A stretch of DNA of 55,941 bases. Source: a virus. The notes under the pieces were generated by a model that saw only the letters and a list, made by a program, of their open reading frames with translations, was not told the DNA's origin and searched no databases. Where the stretch lies: positions 1-55,941 of IMG/VR virus record IMGVR_UViG_3300035704_000011, one strand, 5' to 3'. Every line of letters starts with the position of its first letter. The first letter of the stretch is position 1. Below, piece by piece: positions 46,176-54,953 of this stretch. The translations under genes and the position numbers were made by a program.

Positions 46176-46667
46176 TTGCCAAGGAAGTCTAACTTTTCGG
46201 GCCAGGTCGCGAACCGGGCCGAGATGGCCGGGATCCTTGGCGTCAGCCCGACAACCCTCGATCGCTATGTCGCGGCCGGCTGTCCGGTCGAAACGCGCGG
46301 CGAACTGCGACGGGAGTACCAGTTCAACTCGGCTGCGGTGATCGCCTGGCGTGACCAGCGGGACGCTGCGGCGCGCGAGAAGGCTGGGGCCGCCGGTCTG
46401 ACCGGCGCCGAGAGCGCAAGGGAGCGCTATACGCTCGCATCGGCCGAGCTGAAGGAGTTGCAGCTTGCCGAAAGGCGCGGGCTGATGATCTCGGTCGAGG
46501 ACGTCGCGCCGATTCTCGCCGACGAGCTGGCGAATGTCCGCTCGCGGCTGATGGCGATGCCAGGGCGGCTGGCGACGGTGCTCGCCGACATGACCGATCC
46601 GGCGACGATCGAGACGACGATCGAGGAAGAGGTCGCCGGTGCCCTCAGCGAATTGAAGAGTGGCTGA
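46176..46667 (+). CDS. Terminase small subunit, Nu1-like
   Basis: A 163-residue protein from TTG 46176; ATG 46224 would cut into the DNA-binding domain. Residues 10-60 resemble the Nu1 winged helix: ANRAEMAGILGVSPTTLDRY, AAGCPVETRG, FNSAAVIAWRDQRD. The rest is helical (RERYTLASAELKELQLAERR, the segment that binds the large subunit). It should recognise cos. The large subunit overlaps its end. Confidence 0.8.
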   Translation: MPRKSNFSGQVANRAEMAGILGVSPTTLDRYVAAGCPVETRGELRREYQFNSAAVIAWRDQRDAAAREKAGAAGLTGAESARERYTLASAELKELQLAERRGLMISVEDVAPILADELANVRSRLMAMPGRLATVLADMTDPATIETTIEEEVAGALSELKSG

Positions 46668-48672
46668 ACCGAAAACTGCGCTGGAAGCTGCGGAGAAATT
46701 ACGAGGGCTCGTTAGGGCCGCGATTACCGAGGCGCTGCGGCCGCCGCTGCGCATCAGCCTGCCGGAGTGGGCCGATACATACCGCCGGCTGTCGCGCGAC
46801 AGCGGCAGCATCGGCGGGGCCTGGCAGACGAGCCGCGTTGCGGTCGCGCGCGGCCCGATGATGGCGGTGACCGAGCCCGGGGTGCAGGTCATCACGCTGA
46901 TGGTCGCGACCCAGCTGCTCAAGACGAGCGTCTTGGAAAACGTCATCGGCTACTACGCGCACACCGACCCATGCCCGATGCTGCTGGTGCAGCCCAAGGA
47001 CGAAGCGGCCGACTCGTTCTCGAAGGAGCGCCTCGCGCCGATGATCGCGGCGACGCCGATCTTGCGCGAGCTGATGGGCGACCAGCGCACGCGGCGCTGG
47101 GAAAACACGCTGGGGTTTCGCAAATTCCCCGGCGGGTCTCTGGCGATCGTCTCGGCCGGAAGCCCGACCAACCTGGCGATGCGCGCGATCCGCGTCACCT
47201 TGCTCGACGAGATCGACAAATACGAGACGAGCAAGGAGGGCGACCCGGTCGGGCTCGCCGAGGAGCGCAGCGCCACCTTCACGACCCGGCGGCTGTCGAT
47301 CCGGGCCTGCTCGCCGACCTGGGAAGAGACCAGCCGGATCAACCGCTCTTACAACGAGAGCGACCAGCGGCGCGCCTTTGTCCCCTGCCCGCATTGTGGA
47401 CACTCACAAGACCTCGACTTCTTCCGGCACGTCCATTGGGAGAAATCCGAGGACGGCCGGCACCTACCCGAGACCGCGCATATCGGCTGCGAAAGCTGCG
47501 GCGTTGTGTGGAGCGAGGCCGAGCGGCTTCTCGCGCTGCAGCGGATCGAGTGGCGGCAGACCCGGAAAATCACCTGTTGCGGCGAGGCGCAGGACCCGCG
47601 CGCGACCCGGTCGTGGCTATGGGACGCCAAGACCGAGGTCGGTTATGCGACTTGCACGCATTGCGGCAAACGAGCGGTGCCGCACCGGCACGCCGGGTTT
47701 ACCGCATCGAAGCTCTACAGCCCATGGCTGACGGTCGTGGATCTGGCGAAGGCGTGGATCGTCGCCAAGGACGATCCGGAATCGAAGCAGACCTTCTACA
47801 ACACGCAACTCGCGCTGGCCTACAAGACCGAGGCGCTGAAGGAACTCGGGCACGAGGCGCTGCTGCGCCGCCGCGAGCATTGGGAAGCGGTGCCGGACGA
47901 GGTGCTGGTCATCAGCGCCGGCGTCGACATGCAGGACAACCGGCTCGAGGTCGAGGTCGTCGGCTGGGGGCTCGGCGAGGAAAGCTGGTCGCTGGCCTAT
48001 GAGATTTTCACCGGCGACCCGGCGAAGAATGAGGTTTGGAGCGAGCTCGACGAATTCCTGCTGGCGCCGCTGACGCGAGCCGACGGCAGGGCAATGGCTA
48101 TCCGCGCCGCCTGCATCGATAGCGGCGGTCACAACACGCAGGACGCCTACCGCTTCGCGCAGGCTCGCATCGGCCGCAATGTGTGGGCGATCAAGGGCGC
48201 CTCCGACCGCGCGCAATGGTCGCCGATCTGGCCGAGCTCGACGCGGTCGAAGGGCGGTCGCTACCGCGCCGGCTATCGGCCTATCATCCTTGGCGTCAAC
48301 GCCGCCAAAGAGGCGGTTCGCCAGCGCCTACTGATCGCCGAGCCGGGACCCGGATATTGCCATTTCCCGGTCGGACGATCGGCCGGCTATTTCGAGCAGC
48401 TGACCAGCGAGCGGCTGGTCATCGAGCGCAAGGGCGGCACGTTGCTGCGCCGCTGGGTTTTGCCGGCGCACCGCGCTGCCGAGGCGCTCGACTGCCGGGT
48501 CTACGCCTATGCAGCCCTGTGGGGTCTCTATCACCTGCGCCGCCTGCGGCTCGATCGCGCCGCGCAGCTGATCAACGATGCGCCGCCGGCGGTCGCTGCG
48601 CACGCAGCGGCGCCGACGGCAGGCGCAACCATGCGGCCGCGCTCGCGGCACAGCAACTTCGTCAGAGGTTAA
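46660..48672 (+). CDS. Terminase large subunit, GpA family
   Basis: A 670-residue packaging motor from GTG 46660. The ATPase half has a GpA-type deviant Walker A with QLLKTS (85-90), and Walker B LLDEID (181-186, D183/E184). Zinc-type pairs CPHCG, CESCG and CTHCG fall in the middle. The nuclease half begins SAGVDMQDNRLEVEVVGWG near 420, which gives the first catalytic Asp. Length matches lambda gpA (641). It cuts at cos and drives DNA into proheads. Confidence 0.93.
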   Translation: MAEPKTALEAAEKLRGLVRAAITEALRPPLRISLPEWADTYRRLSRDSGSIGGAWQTSRVAVARGPMMAVTEPGVQVITLMVATQLLKTSVLENVIGYYAHTDPCPMLLVQPKDEAADSFSKERLAPMIAATPILRELMGDQRTRRWENTLGFRKFPGGSLAIVSAGSPTNLAMRAIRVTLLDEIDKYETSKEGDPVGLAEERSATFTTRRLSIRACSPTWEETSRINRSYNESDQRRAFVPCPHCGHSQDLDFFRHVHWEKSEDGRHLPETAHIGCESCGVVWSEAERLLALQRIEWRQTRKITCCGEAQDPRATRSWLWDAKTEVGYATCTHCGKRAVPHRHAGFTASKLYSPWLTVVDLAKAWIVAKDDPESKQTFYNTQLALAYKTEALKELGHEALLRRREHWEAVPDEVLVISAGVDMQDNRLEVEVVGWGLGEESWSLAYEIFTGDPAKNEVWSELDEFLLAPLTRADGRAMAIRAACIDSGGHNTQDAYRFAQARIGRNVWAIKGASDRAQWSPIWPSSTRSKGGRYRAGYRPIILGVNAAKEAVRQRLLIAEPGPGYCHFPVGRSAGYFEQLTSERLVIERKGGTLLRRWVLPAHRAAEALDCRVYAYAALWGLYHLRRLRLDRAAQLINDAPPAVAAHAAAPTAGATMRPRSRHSNFVRG

Positions 48673-48676
48673 GCAA

Positions 48677-49084
48677 ATGAAGGTTATGAAAGCTGTCCTG
48701 ACCTGGGGCATGCCAGCCACGCTGGCCTTGCTGGTCTCGTGCTCGCCTGCAATGGCGGCCAGCACGACGACGTCGAACGTAGTGATTACCGTCAAGCACT
48801 CTGCGGCGGTCATCGCTGTGGCGCCTAGCGCACCAAGTATTTTCGACGACCTCGCCGCCGGCCAGATCGTCTTTGTCGCGACGGTGACGATGACGAATGG
48901 AAAGGCTTTCGCCGGCCAGGTCAGCTTTTCCGATCCCAGCAATGTGTTCAGCCTAGTGCCGGCGAGCCCTCAAACGACACCCCCATCGTGGAACGTGGTT
49001 GTGGGCGCAAACGGTCTGCTGAGCATGATCCCGGCGGGCCAAGCGCAAATTATTGACACCGTGTCGATCACCGCGAAGCCGTAA
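48677..49084 (+). CDS. Exported Ig/cadherin-like protein (possible lipoprotein)
   Basis: A 135-residue protein with an N-terminal signal (KAVLTWGMPATLALLVSCSP). The LVSC sequence could be a lipobox, and AMAA a signal peptidase I site. The mature part is a beta sandwich with IVFVATVTMTNGKAFAGQVS, similar to the C-terminal domain of the tail tip protein at 7125 (VATVSAVNSDGSVFAG). It lies between terminase and gpW genes, an odd place for an exported protein. A receptor-masking or superinfection role is inferred from that likeness. Confidence 0.6.
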   Translation: MKVMKAVLTWGMPATLALLVSCSPAMAASTTTSNVVITVKHSAAVIAVAPSAPSIFDDLAAGQIVFVATVTMTNGKAFAGQVSFSDPSNVFSLVPASPQTTPPSWNVVVGANGLLSMIPAGQAQIIDTVSITAKP

Positions 49085-49088
49085 AAAA

Positions 49089-49298
49089 ATGGCGGATGAT
49101 GCTGCGAGCCAGCTCGCCGCGCTCAAGAAAGCAAGAGCCAGCGGTGTGCTGACCGTGCACCACGGCGACACGTCGACGACGTTCCGCACGCTGGCGGAAA
49201 TCGACTCGATCGTCCGCAGCCTCGAAGCCGAAGCCGAGGCCGCCAGCAGCCCGCGCCCTCGGTTGCGCTACGCGGTTCAGCTGACCAAGGGCCTCTGA
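49089..49298 (+). CDS. Head-tail joining protein, gpW-like
   Basis: A 69-residue protein from ATG 49089. ASQLAALKKARASGVLTVHH followed by TSTTFRTLAEIDSIVRSLEA matches the gpW pattern (helix, beta hairpin, helix) that stabilises filled heads. It follows the terminase region as in lambda (A, W, B), although a minus-strand cassette now separates it from the portal gene. Confidence 0.75.
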   Translation: MADDAASQLAALKKARASGVLTVHHGDTSTTFRTLAEIDSIVRSLEAEAEAASSPRPRLRYAVQLTKGL

Positions 49299-49307
49299 AG
49301 GATAGCG

Positions 49308-50198
49308 TCAGGCCGCTGCGCGCGGCGTGTCTTCGGCGGGATGCACGCGCAATCTGGGCTCCAAATCAGAGCCGGCATCCCGCCACGCCCGCCACAGATC
49401 GCGCAGCAGGCGCTTTGTCATATAGCGGCGCGCGTCGGCATCGGCGTGCGCCGGGGTCCAGCCGCGGGCCAGCACCCAGGCCTTGCGCTCGGCGTAGGCC
49501 TCGCCGTAGGGACCGATCGGGTGGGCTGGCGCATCGTCCTTGGCGCCGCGCCACTGCGCGCGGAACAGCACGTCGGAGCAGAAGACCCAGACCTCGGCGC
49601 GGCGTTGCCGGTTGTAGCCATGCCGGATCCAGTCATCCTTGGTGGCGCCCTCGCCGGGGCTGCCCTGGCGGTGACCGTCGAAGACCGCGAGGCCGAGCCG
49701 CTTCCACAGCTTTGCGGGGTTGGCATAATTGCCGAGATCGCCGGCCTCGCCGACGATAACGGCAAGGCCGAGCTCGCCGAAGCCGCGGACGGCGTGGACG
49801 AACGAGATTGCCGGCAATGCGCGAGCCAGCTTGATCATGCGCTTCTCGACATCGCCGCGCAGCTGGTCCCAGGTGGCGCGCGACGCCGCCGATGCGATGA
49901 CCAGACGCGGCAGGTCGCTATTCGCCGGGAACTGGTCGATCTTGCCGCCCTCGATCTCGCGGCGCAGCTTTGCGGCTGCGCTGAAGAGCGCCTTCCGCTC
50001 GGCTGGGACAAGGCTGGTATGGTAGCCCGACGACCGCGCCAGCAGCGCCTCGATCGAACGATCGCAGCGCTGCTGCTGGCGGATGCAAAAGATCCTGTGG
50101 CGTTGCCGCTCAATAAGATTTTCGCAGGCCTCGCTGACGGACATGTTCCCCAAGGGGGGCAGCGTCGACCCGGTCCGTCCGGCGCGGTCGTCAGGCAT
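49308..50198 (-). CDS. Protein with IS110-type (transposase_20) C-terminal domain
   Basis: A 296-residue protein on the minus strand inside the head module. Residues 125-235 resemble the transposase_20 helix-hairpin-helix domain of IS110 elements: FVHAVRGFGELGLAVIVGEA, LGNYANPAKLWKRLGLAVFD, then WIRHGYNRQRRAEVWVFCSD. The N-terminal RuvC-like DEDD domain of IS110 recombinases is not seen; instead there is a helical, basic region. Start may be 50198 (overlap with the upstream stop) or 50144 (better ribosome site). It is probably domesticated, perhaps a DNA-binding protein with a new role. Confidence 0.6.
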   Translation of the reverse strand: MPDDRAGRTGSTLPPLGNMSVSEACENLIERQRHRIFCIRQQQRCDRSIEALLARSSGYHTSLVPAERKALFSAAAKLRREIEGGKIDQFPANSDLPRLVIASAASRATWDQLRGDVEKRMIKLARALPAISFVHAVRGFGELGLAVIVGEAGDLGNYANPAKLWKRLGLAVFDGHRQGSPGEGATKDDWIRHGYNRQRRAEVWVFCSDVLFRAQWRGAKDDAPAHPIGPYGEAYAERKAWVLARGWTPAHADADARRYMTKRLLRDLWRAWRDAGSDLEPRLRVHPAEDTPRAAA

Positions 50199-50862
50199 TC
50201 GGCGCGCTGGTCGCGAGTTTCCAGCAGAGCATGATCTCGTCGTCGGAGCGCTCGCCGATCAGCATCGAATCGGGCATGCCCTCCGTGACCAGGGCGGCAA
50301 AGCGCACCCATGCGCCTTGGGCGAGGCCCCAGGCGCGCAGCTCGCCGGCCGAGAGCTGCGCGAGCTGTTTGCCGTTGATGACATGGTCGAGCAGGAAGCA
50401 GCGCTTGGCTCGCTCGACCGCAGCCTGAGCCGCGGTTGATGGCCCAGCTGGCGGACGGGCATCACGGCTTTGGGTATCAATTGCGGAACGGCCCGTCGCG
50501 CTCGGCTGGGTTTGGTGTGGTCTAGCCGCGGGCTGGGCATGCGGGGGCTGGGCATCGTGCCCTTTATGGCCTGACCCGGGGCTGGATTTCGCTTTGTTGC
50601 GCTCACGCATTTCGTGCAGCACCTGTCTGAACAGGTGGAGCATGGCCGGCCCGCGGACCTCGGCGACGAGCTCCCAGATCAGCGCTGCGGCATCATCGTC
50701 GGCGAGCAGCGTCTGCTCGAAAACGACGAGAGACGGCTCGGGGATGCCCTTGCCGATGCGGATCGCTGCCGCCATGAGCGAGCGCAGCCGCTCGGCGGCC
50801 GTCTGAAACCCGGCTGCCCGCATGGCGGTGCCGACGGTCGTGGGTGTTTCGATCTCTTGCAC
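50191..50862 (-). CDS. Unknown partner of the IS110-domain protein
   Basis: A 223-residue protein from GTG 50862 behind AGAGGGGGAAGCCT. Residues 1-95 are helical (MRAAGFQTAAERLRSLMAAA, ALIWELVAEVRGPAMLHLFR). Residues 96-150 are a Pro/His/Gln-rich disordered linker. Residues 150-223 are a second helical domain (AAVERAKRCFLLDHVINGKQ, LSAGELRAWGLAQGAWVRFA). It overlaps the next gene by 8 bases, forming a two-gene operon. No family is recognised. Transcription starts from the 111-bp gap it shares with the portal gene. Confidence 0.65.
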   Translation of the reverse strand: MQEIETPTTVGTAMRAAGFQTAAERLRSLMAAAIRIGKGIPEPSLVVFEQTLLADDDAAALIWELVAEVRGPAMLHLFRQVLHEMRERNKAKSSPGSGHKGHDAQPPHAQPAARPHQTQPSATGRSAIDTQSRDARPPAGPSTAAQAAVERAKRCFLLDHVINGKQLAQLSAGELRAWGLAQGAWVRFAALVTEGMPDSMLIGERSDDEIMLCWKLATSAPNA

Positions 50863-50973
50863 AGGCTTCCCCCTCTGCTGCGGGTCGCGGCATCAGTGAA
50901 ATGGGCGGCAAACTTATTAGGGCCGCAACCCGCGGGCCGAGAGTAGCAATCGCGAGAGGGTGACGCAACGCAA

Positions 50974-52515
50974 ATGCCACTGGACGGGCCGCGCATCCTC
51001 GACCGGTACGGCAATCCGGCGCGCCGCGCCACCGGGCTCAACCCCGGCGCCATCGGCGGAACCGCCGCATCGCCGCATGCCTCGTGGGATGCCGGCCAGA
51101 CCGGGCGCCGCCTCAGCGCGATCCCGACCGCGGCGCGCTCGATCAACACGCTGCTGCGCAGCTATGGCAAGGCGGTGCTGGCGCGGTCGCGCTACCTGGC
51201 GGCTAACAACCCTTATGCCGCGGCGGCGCGCGAGGCCTACATCAGCTCGATGGTCGGCTCGGGCATTATCCCGTCGCCGAATTTCGACGACGCGAAATTG
51301 AAGGCGACGGTCAATCAGGTCTGGGATGACTGGACCGACGAGGCGGACGCCGACTGGATCACCAATTTCTACGGGCTGCAGTCGATCATTGCCGGCGAGC
51401 TCTTCGAGGCCGGCGAGGTCTTTGTCCGGTTCCGCCCGCGCATGCAGCAGGACGGTTTTATCGTGCCGCTGCAATTGCAGGTGCTGCCGGCCGAGATGCT
51501 CGATGCGAACTGGAACCGGAACCTCAACCTCGGCAACGGCAGCCGTATCGAGTGTGGCATCGAGTTCGATGCGATCGGGCGACGCCGCGCCTACCACTTC
51601 TGGGCCACGTTCCCCGGCACCGACCAATATTTCGGGGTGGGCCCATGGACCCGGATCGCGGTGCCCGCCGACCAGATCCTGCACATCTACCGGCCGATCC
51701 GCGCCGGCCAGCTGCGCGGGATCCCGCACACCCTCTCGATGATCACGACCTTGGCGTTGCTTGATCTCTACGACGACGCCGAGCTCGAGCGGAAGCGCGT
51801 CGCGGCGCTCTTCGGCGCCTTTATCACGCGGCCCGACCGCGACGACGAGGACCACCCGCTCGGGATGGCGCAGAACCTGACGACACCGCGCGGCGACGTG
51901 CAGCCGAGCCCGGCGCTGGAGCCGGGTGTGACGGTCGATCTGGCGCCCGGCGAGGACATCAAATTTGCCGAGCCGGCCGATGTCGGCAGCACCTATGAGC
52001 CATTCCAGTACCGCTGCCTGCTGCGGGCCGCCGCCGGCGCCGGCATACTCTATTCGGACATGACCGGGGACCTGCGGCGCACCTCGTTCGGATCGATCCG
52101 CGCCGGCCTCATCGCGCACCGCCGGCGCGTCGACACACTGCAGCAGTCGGTGATCATCTATCAGCTGTGCCAGCGGGTCTATAACCGTTGGTGGACTGAG
52201 GCGGTGTTAGCCGGCGCGTTGCCGGTCAGCCCGGCCGATTTTGCGGCCAATCAGCGGATGTACCGCCGCGCCGACTGGATCCCGCCGAAATGGGACTGGA
52301 TCGACCCGCTGAAGGACATCGAAGCCGAGCAGCTCGCGGTGCAGAACGGATTCAAGTCGCGCAGCGCCGTCATCAAAGGGACGGGACTGGACCCGGCGAT
52401 CGTCGACATGGAACGAAAACAGGATTTCGAGCGCGAGACGAGGCTCGGCCTGCCGCATACAGAGGCCCAGCCGCCGCCGCCGGTTCCGGCCGGCGCGAGC
52501 GGGCCATCGGAGTGA
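50974..52515 (+). CDS. Portal protein, lambda B family
   Basis: A 513-residue protein. The N-terminus LRSYGKAVLARSRYLAANNP, then EAYISSMVGSGIIPSPNF, the clip region WNRNLNLGNGSRIECGIEFD and VPADQILHIYRPIRAGQLRG, and LLRAAAGAGILYSDMTGDLR are the typical lambda-portal segments. It forms the ring at the unique vertex through which DNA passes. The Pro-rich end (QPPPPVPAG) may be processed, as in lambda. Confidence 0.92.
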   Translation: MPLDGPRILDRYGNPARRATGLNPGAIGGTAASPHASWDAGQTGRRLSAIPTAARSINTLLRSYGKAVLARSRYLAANNPYAAAAREAYISSMVGSGIIPSPNFDDAKLKATVNQVWDDWTDEADADWITNFYGLQSIIAGELFEAGEVFVRFRPRMQQDGFIVPLQLQVLPAEMLDANWNRNLNLGNGSRIECGIEFDAIGRRRAYHFWATFPGTDQYFGVGPWTRIAVPADQILHIYRPIRAGQLRGIPHTLSMITTLALLDLYDDAELERKRVAALFGAFITRPDRDDEDHPLGMAQNLTTPRGDVQPSPALEPGVTVDLAPGEDIKFAEPADVGSTYEPFQYRCLLRAAAGAGILYSDMTGDLRRTSFGSIRAGLIAHRRRVDTLQQSVIIYQLCQRVYNRWWTEAVLAGALPVSPADFAANQRMYRRADWIPPKWDWIDPLKDIEAEQLAVQNGFKSRSAVIKGTGLDPAIVDMERKQDFERETRLGLPHTEAQPPPPVPAGASGPSE

Positions 52516-52527
52516 CGGATACGGTTG

Positions 52528-52665
52528 TCAGTGGAGCCATCCTCGCACCATATCGACGAACTGAATCACGTCCATCGTAAACCACACTAGCACAAAGACG
52601 CCCGCCGCAGTGATCTGGCGCGGCGTCAGTGATTGGCCGGAAAGGATACGATGAAGAGCTTCCAT
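52528..52665 (-). CDS. Possible small membrane protein
   Basis: A 45-residue frame on the minus strand, with a hydrophobic segment (AAGVFVLVWFTMDVIQFVDM). A longer frame from 52743 would run through the terminator and is not used. No clear ribosome site is present. It fills the gap between portal and protease genes. Confidence 0.4.
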   Translation of the reverse strand: MEALHRILSGQSLTPRQITAAGVFVLVWFTMDVIQFVDMVRGWLH

Positions 52666-52716
52666 GAGGCGCGAGAATAGCGCTAACCGCCTCGAAAAAG
52701 CACAGTGCTTAGCAGC

Positions 52717-52739
52717 AAGCCGCCTTTTGGGCGGCTTTT
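52717..52739 (+). terminator. Intrinsic terminator after portal gene
   Basis: 8-bp stem AAGCCGCC / GGCGGCTT with a 5-base loop and a short T run, 19 bases before the protease gene. The stem resembles that at 54907. Confidence 0.75.
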
Positions 52740-52757
52740 GCATTTCAGGGACAGCAA

Positions 52758-53900
52758 ATGGCGAAAAAGACGTGGTTCTCCGCTGCGGCGGGAGCCAATG
52801 GCACGGCCGATATCGCGATTTACGACGATATCGGCTCCTGGGGAGTCACTTCGGGTGATTTTCGCGACGCGCTGGCCGCCGTCGGGCCGGTCGACACGAT
52901 CAAATTGCGGCTGAATTCGCGCGGTGGCGACGTATTCGACGGGATCGCGATCCACAACATGCTGGCGCGCCATCCAGCCAAGGTCAACGTCACCGTCGAC
53001 GGCGTCGCCGCCTCGATCGCCAGCATCATCGCGATGGCCGGCGACGAAGTGACGATGCCGGAAAACGCGACGATGTTCATCCACAACCCCTTCGCCCTCG
53101 CGATGGGTGACGCGACCGTCATGGCCGAGATGTCCGACGCCCTCGACAAGCTCGGTCGGGGTATGGCGGCGACCTATGCACGCAAGACCGGGCAGGAGCC
53201 CGAGGCGATGCTGGCGGTGATGAATGCCAACACCTGGATGACTGCGCAGGAGGCCAAAGACAAAGGGTTTGCGGATGTCGTGGCCGCGCCGGCAAAGATC
53301 GTGGCGCGGTTCGATCTGCGGCACCTGGCGCCTCCCGCCGCGATCGTCGCGCAGCTGCAAGCGGCCTACGACCCAGACGGCGACGGCGACGACGATGTGC
53401 TCGAGTGCCTCGGCTTTATCGGCAAGGCCATCGATAACCTGGCGGACGCGGTCGGGTGCCTGACCGGCGCCGGCGATCCGGATGATGACAGCGAGCCGGC
53501 GCCCCCGGCGATGGCATCGCTACGCAAGGCCTTGCGCGCGGCCCTTTCAGCGCTCCCGCAGGCGGCCGCAGACGCCCCCGCCGTCTACCTGACAGGAGAT
53601 CTGGCGTCCTTTCCCGCGAACAGCGGCGAGGCCGAGCAAAATGGCGGCGGCAAAGAGACCCGGGCCGAGGAGATGATCCAGATCTCCGCCGCCTGCAAGC
53701 TCGCCGGGCTATCGGATCTCGCAACGGAATTTATGCAATCGGGCAAGAGCCTGGTGCAGGTGCAATCCGAGCTTCTGAAGCTGCGGGCCAATCGTGGCGA
53801 CGGCTCCGATGGCGAAATCGGCTCGCGCCACAACCCGATCTCCCGCGACCTGACCGAGACCTGGGCGAAGACGCTGGACAAGATTAACGCAAGGAACTGA
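52758..53900 (+). CDS. ClpP-like prohead protease with C-terminal scaffold region
   Basis: A 380-residue protein. The protease half shows SRGGDVFDGIAIHNML, the nucleophile S86 in VDGVAASIASIIAMAG and H109 in MFIHNP, as in ClpP-related head maturation proteases. A C-terminal part from about 200 is acidic and helical (DDDVLECLGFIGKAIDNLAD, EMIQISAACKLAGLSDLATE) and probably acts as the scaffold, analogous to lambda C/Nu3. An internal start for a separate scaffold is possible. Decoration and capsid genes follow. Confidence 0.87.
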   Translation: MAKKTWFSAAAGANGTADIAIYDDIGSWGVTSGDFRDALAAVGPVDTIKLRLNSRGGDVFDGIAIHNMLARHPAKVNVTVDGVAASIASIIAMAGDEVTMPENATMFIHNPFALAMGDATVMAEMSDALDKLGRGMAATYARKTGQEPEAMLAVMNANTWMTAQEAKDKGFADVVAAPAKIVARFDLRHLAPPAAIVAQLQAAYDPDGDGDDDVLECLGFIGKAIDNLADAVGCLTGAGDPDDDSEPAPPAMASLRKALRAALSALPQAAADAPAVYLTGDLASFPANSGEAEQNGGGKETRAEEMIQISAACKLAGLSDLATEFMQSGKSLVQVQSELLKLRANRGDGSDGEIGSRHNPISRDLTETWAKTLDKINARN

Positions 53901-53904
53901 GCAA

Positions 53905-54459
53905 ATGAGCACACTCGAATGGAACCCGCCGCCCGGCGCCTTCATCCTCTCCGAAGCCAATGCCATGCGCGCGCGAGAGAATTACCCTCTCTCGCTGGGC
54001 AAGACGCTGAAGGCCGGCGGTGTAGCCAAAGTCGAGCCGGCGGTCGACCTGACGACGACAGCCAGCACGCATACGAACAAGACCCTGGACACACTGGCGG
54101 CGGTGACCGACCTGGTCGTGGGCGATGTTTATGCGATCAGTGGAACGGGGATCCCGACCGGCACGACGTTCACATACACAGGGACAAGCGCCGGGACCCT
54201 GAGCGCCGCGGCGACCGCCAGCGGAACCGGCGTTTCGATGCACATAACCAAGCCCGCCGGTGTCGGCCCGTGGCTGGTCGTGGGAGACACCCCGGCGGGC
54301 GTCTCGATTTATGACATGGACGCGACCGCCGCTGCGCTGATGGGCTCGTTTATCGCCCGCGACGCCGAGGTCAACCTCAAGCTGCTCGTCTTCCCCGCCG
54401 ACAGCGACGCCGATGTCGTCTCCGATCTCGCCGGTCTCGGCATCGTCTGCCGCAACTGA
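53905..54459 (+). CDS. Head decoration protein, gpD-like with insertion
   Basis: A 184-residue protein from ATG 53905. The gpD/HDPD ends are present: FILSEANAMRARENYPLSLG near the start, and FIARDAEVNLKLLVFPADSD, LAGLGIVCRN at the end. Lambda gpD has 110 residues; here a Thr/Gly-rich beta insertion (about residues 45-115) adds about 70. It trimerises on the capsid surface and stabilises it. The insertion probably projects outward. Confidence 0.75.
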   Translation: MSTLEWNPPPGAFILSEANAMRARENYPLSLGKTLKAGGVAKVEPAVDLTTTASTHTNKTLDTLAAVTDLVVGDVYAISGTGIPTGTTFTYTGTSAGTLSAAATASGTGVSMHITKPAGVGPWLVVGDTPAGVSIYDMDATAAALMGSFIARDAEVNLKLLVFPADSDADVVSDLAGLGIVCRN

Positions 54460-54470
54460 GGGAGCTAAAG

Positions 54471-54884
54471 ATGACAATCTCCCCACAGGATCTTGCTGCC
54501 GCGATTGCCCAGGGCGATGCGCCCGCCGACCAGGTCGGAGCCTCCGGCCTGCAAGCCGCCTCGAACCTCTCCGACCTGGCCAGCGCGGGAACCGCACGGA
54601 CCAATCTCGGGCTCGGCACGGCGGCGGTGCGCAATCTTGCCGCTGTGTTTCTCAAAAAGGCCCTCGTCGCCGGGGCCGCCGCCGGCAATATCACGGTCAC
54701 CGGCATCAAGACCACCGATGCGCTATCGCTGGTGCTGCAGTTTATCGGCGCCGGGACTGCGGTGACCGATGTCACCGACCTGACGAGCGAATTCACGATC
54801 AGCGCCACGAACACCATCAACAACACCAGCGGCACCGCGAGCACCGGCGACAAGCTGCTCGTCGTCTGGGTAGCCGCCAGCTAA
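54471..54884 (+). CDS. Possible capsid accessory protein with fibre-type motif
   Basis: A 137-residue protein with a ribosome site GGGAGCTAAAG. Residues 26-50 (LQAASNLSDLASAGTARTNL, then GLGTAA) match the repeated motif found in tail fibre shafts. The C-terminal 75 residues are a beta domain (FIGAGTAVTDVTDLTSEFTI). It lies between decoration and capsid genes, so it may be a capsid fibre or ornament, not a tail part. A terminator follows. Confidence 0.6.
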   Translation: MTISPQDLAAAIAQGDAPADQVGASGLQAASNLSDLASAGTARTNLGLGTAAVRNLAAVFLKKALVAGAAAGNITVTGIKTTDALSLVLQFIGAGTAVTDVTDLTSEFTISATNTINNTSGTASTGDKLLVVWVAAS

Positions 54885-54906
54885 ACGGCGCAATTTTCCG
54901 CCTAGC

Positions 54907-54930
54907 AAAGCCGCCTTCGGGCGGCTTTTT
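54907..54930 (+). terminator. Intrinsic terminator before the capsid gene
   Basis: 9-bp stem AAAGCCGCC / GGCGGCTTT with a TTCG tetraloop and T tract, 24 bases before the capsid start. It would adjust capsid expression relative to upstream genes. Confidence 0.85.
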
Positions 54931-54953
54931 CATTTTTCAGGAGTCCGGCCAAA

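Noticed and set aside
49308-50862. Recent insertion sequence
   Set aside because: No terminal inverted repeats or target duplication, no complete DEDD recombinase, and codon use matches the phage.
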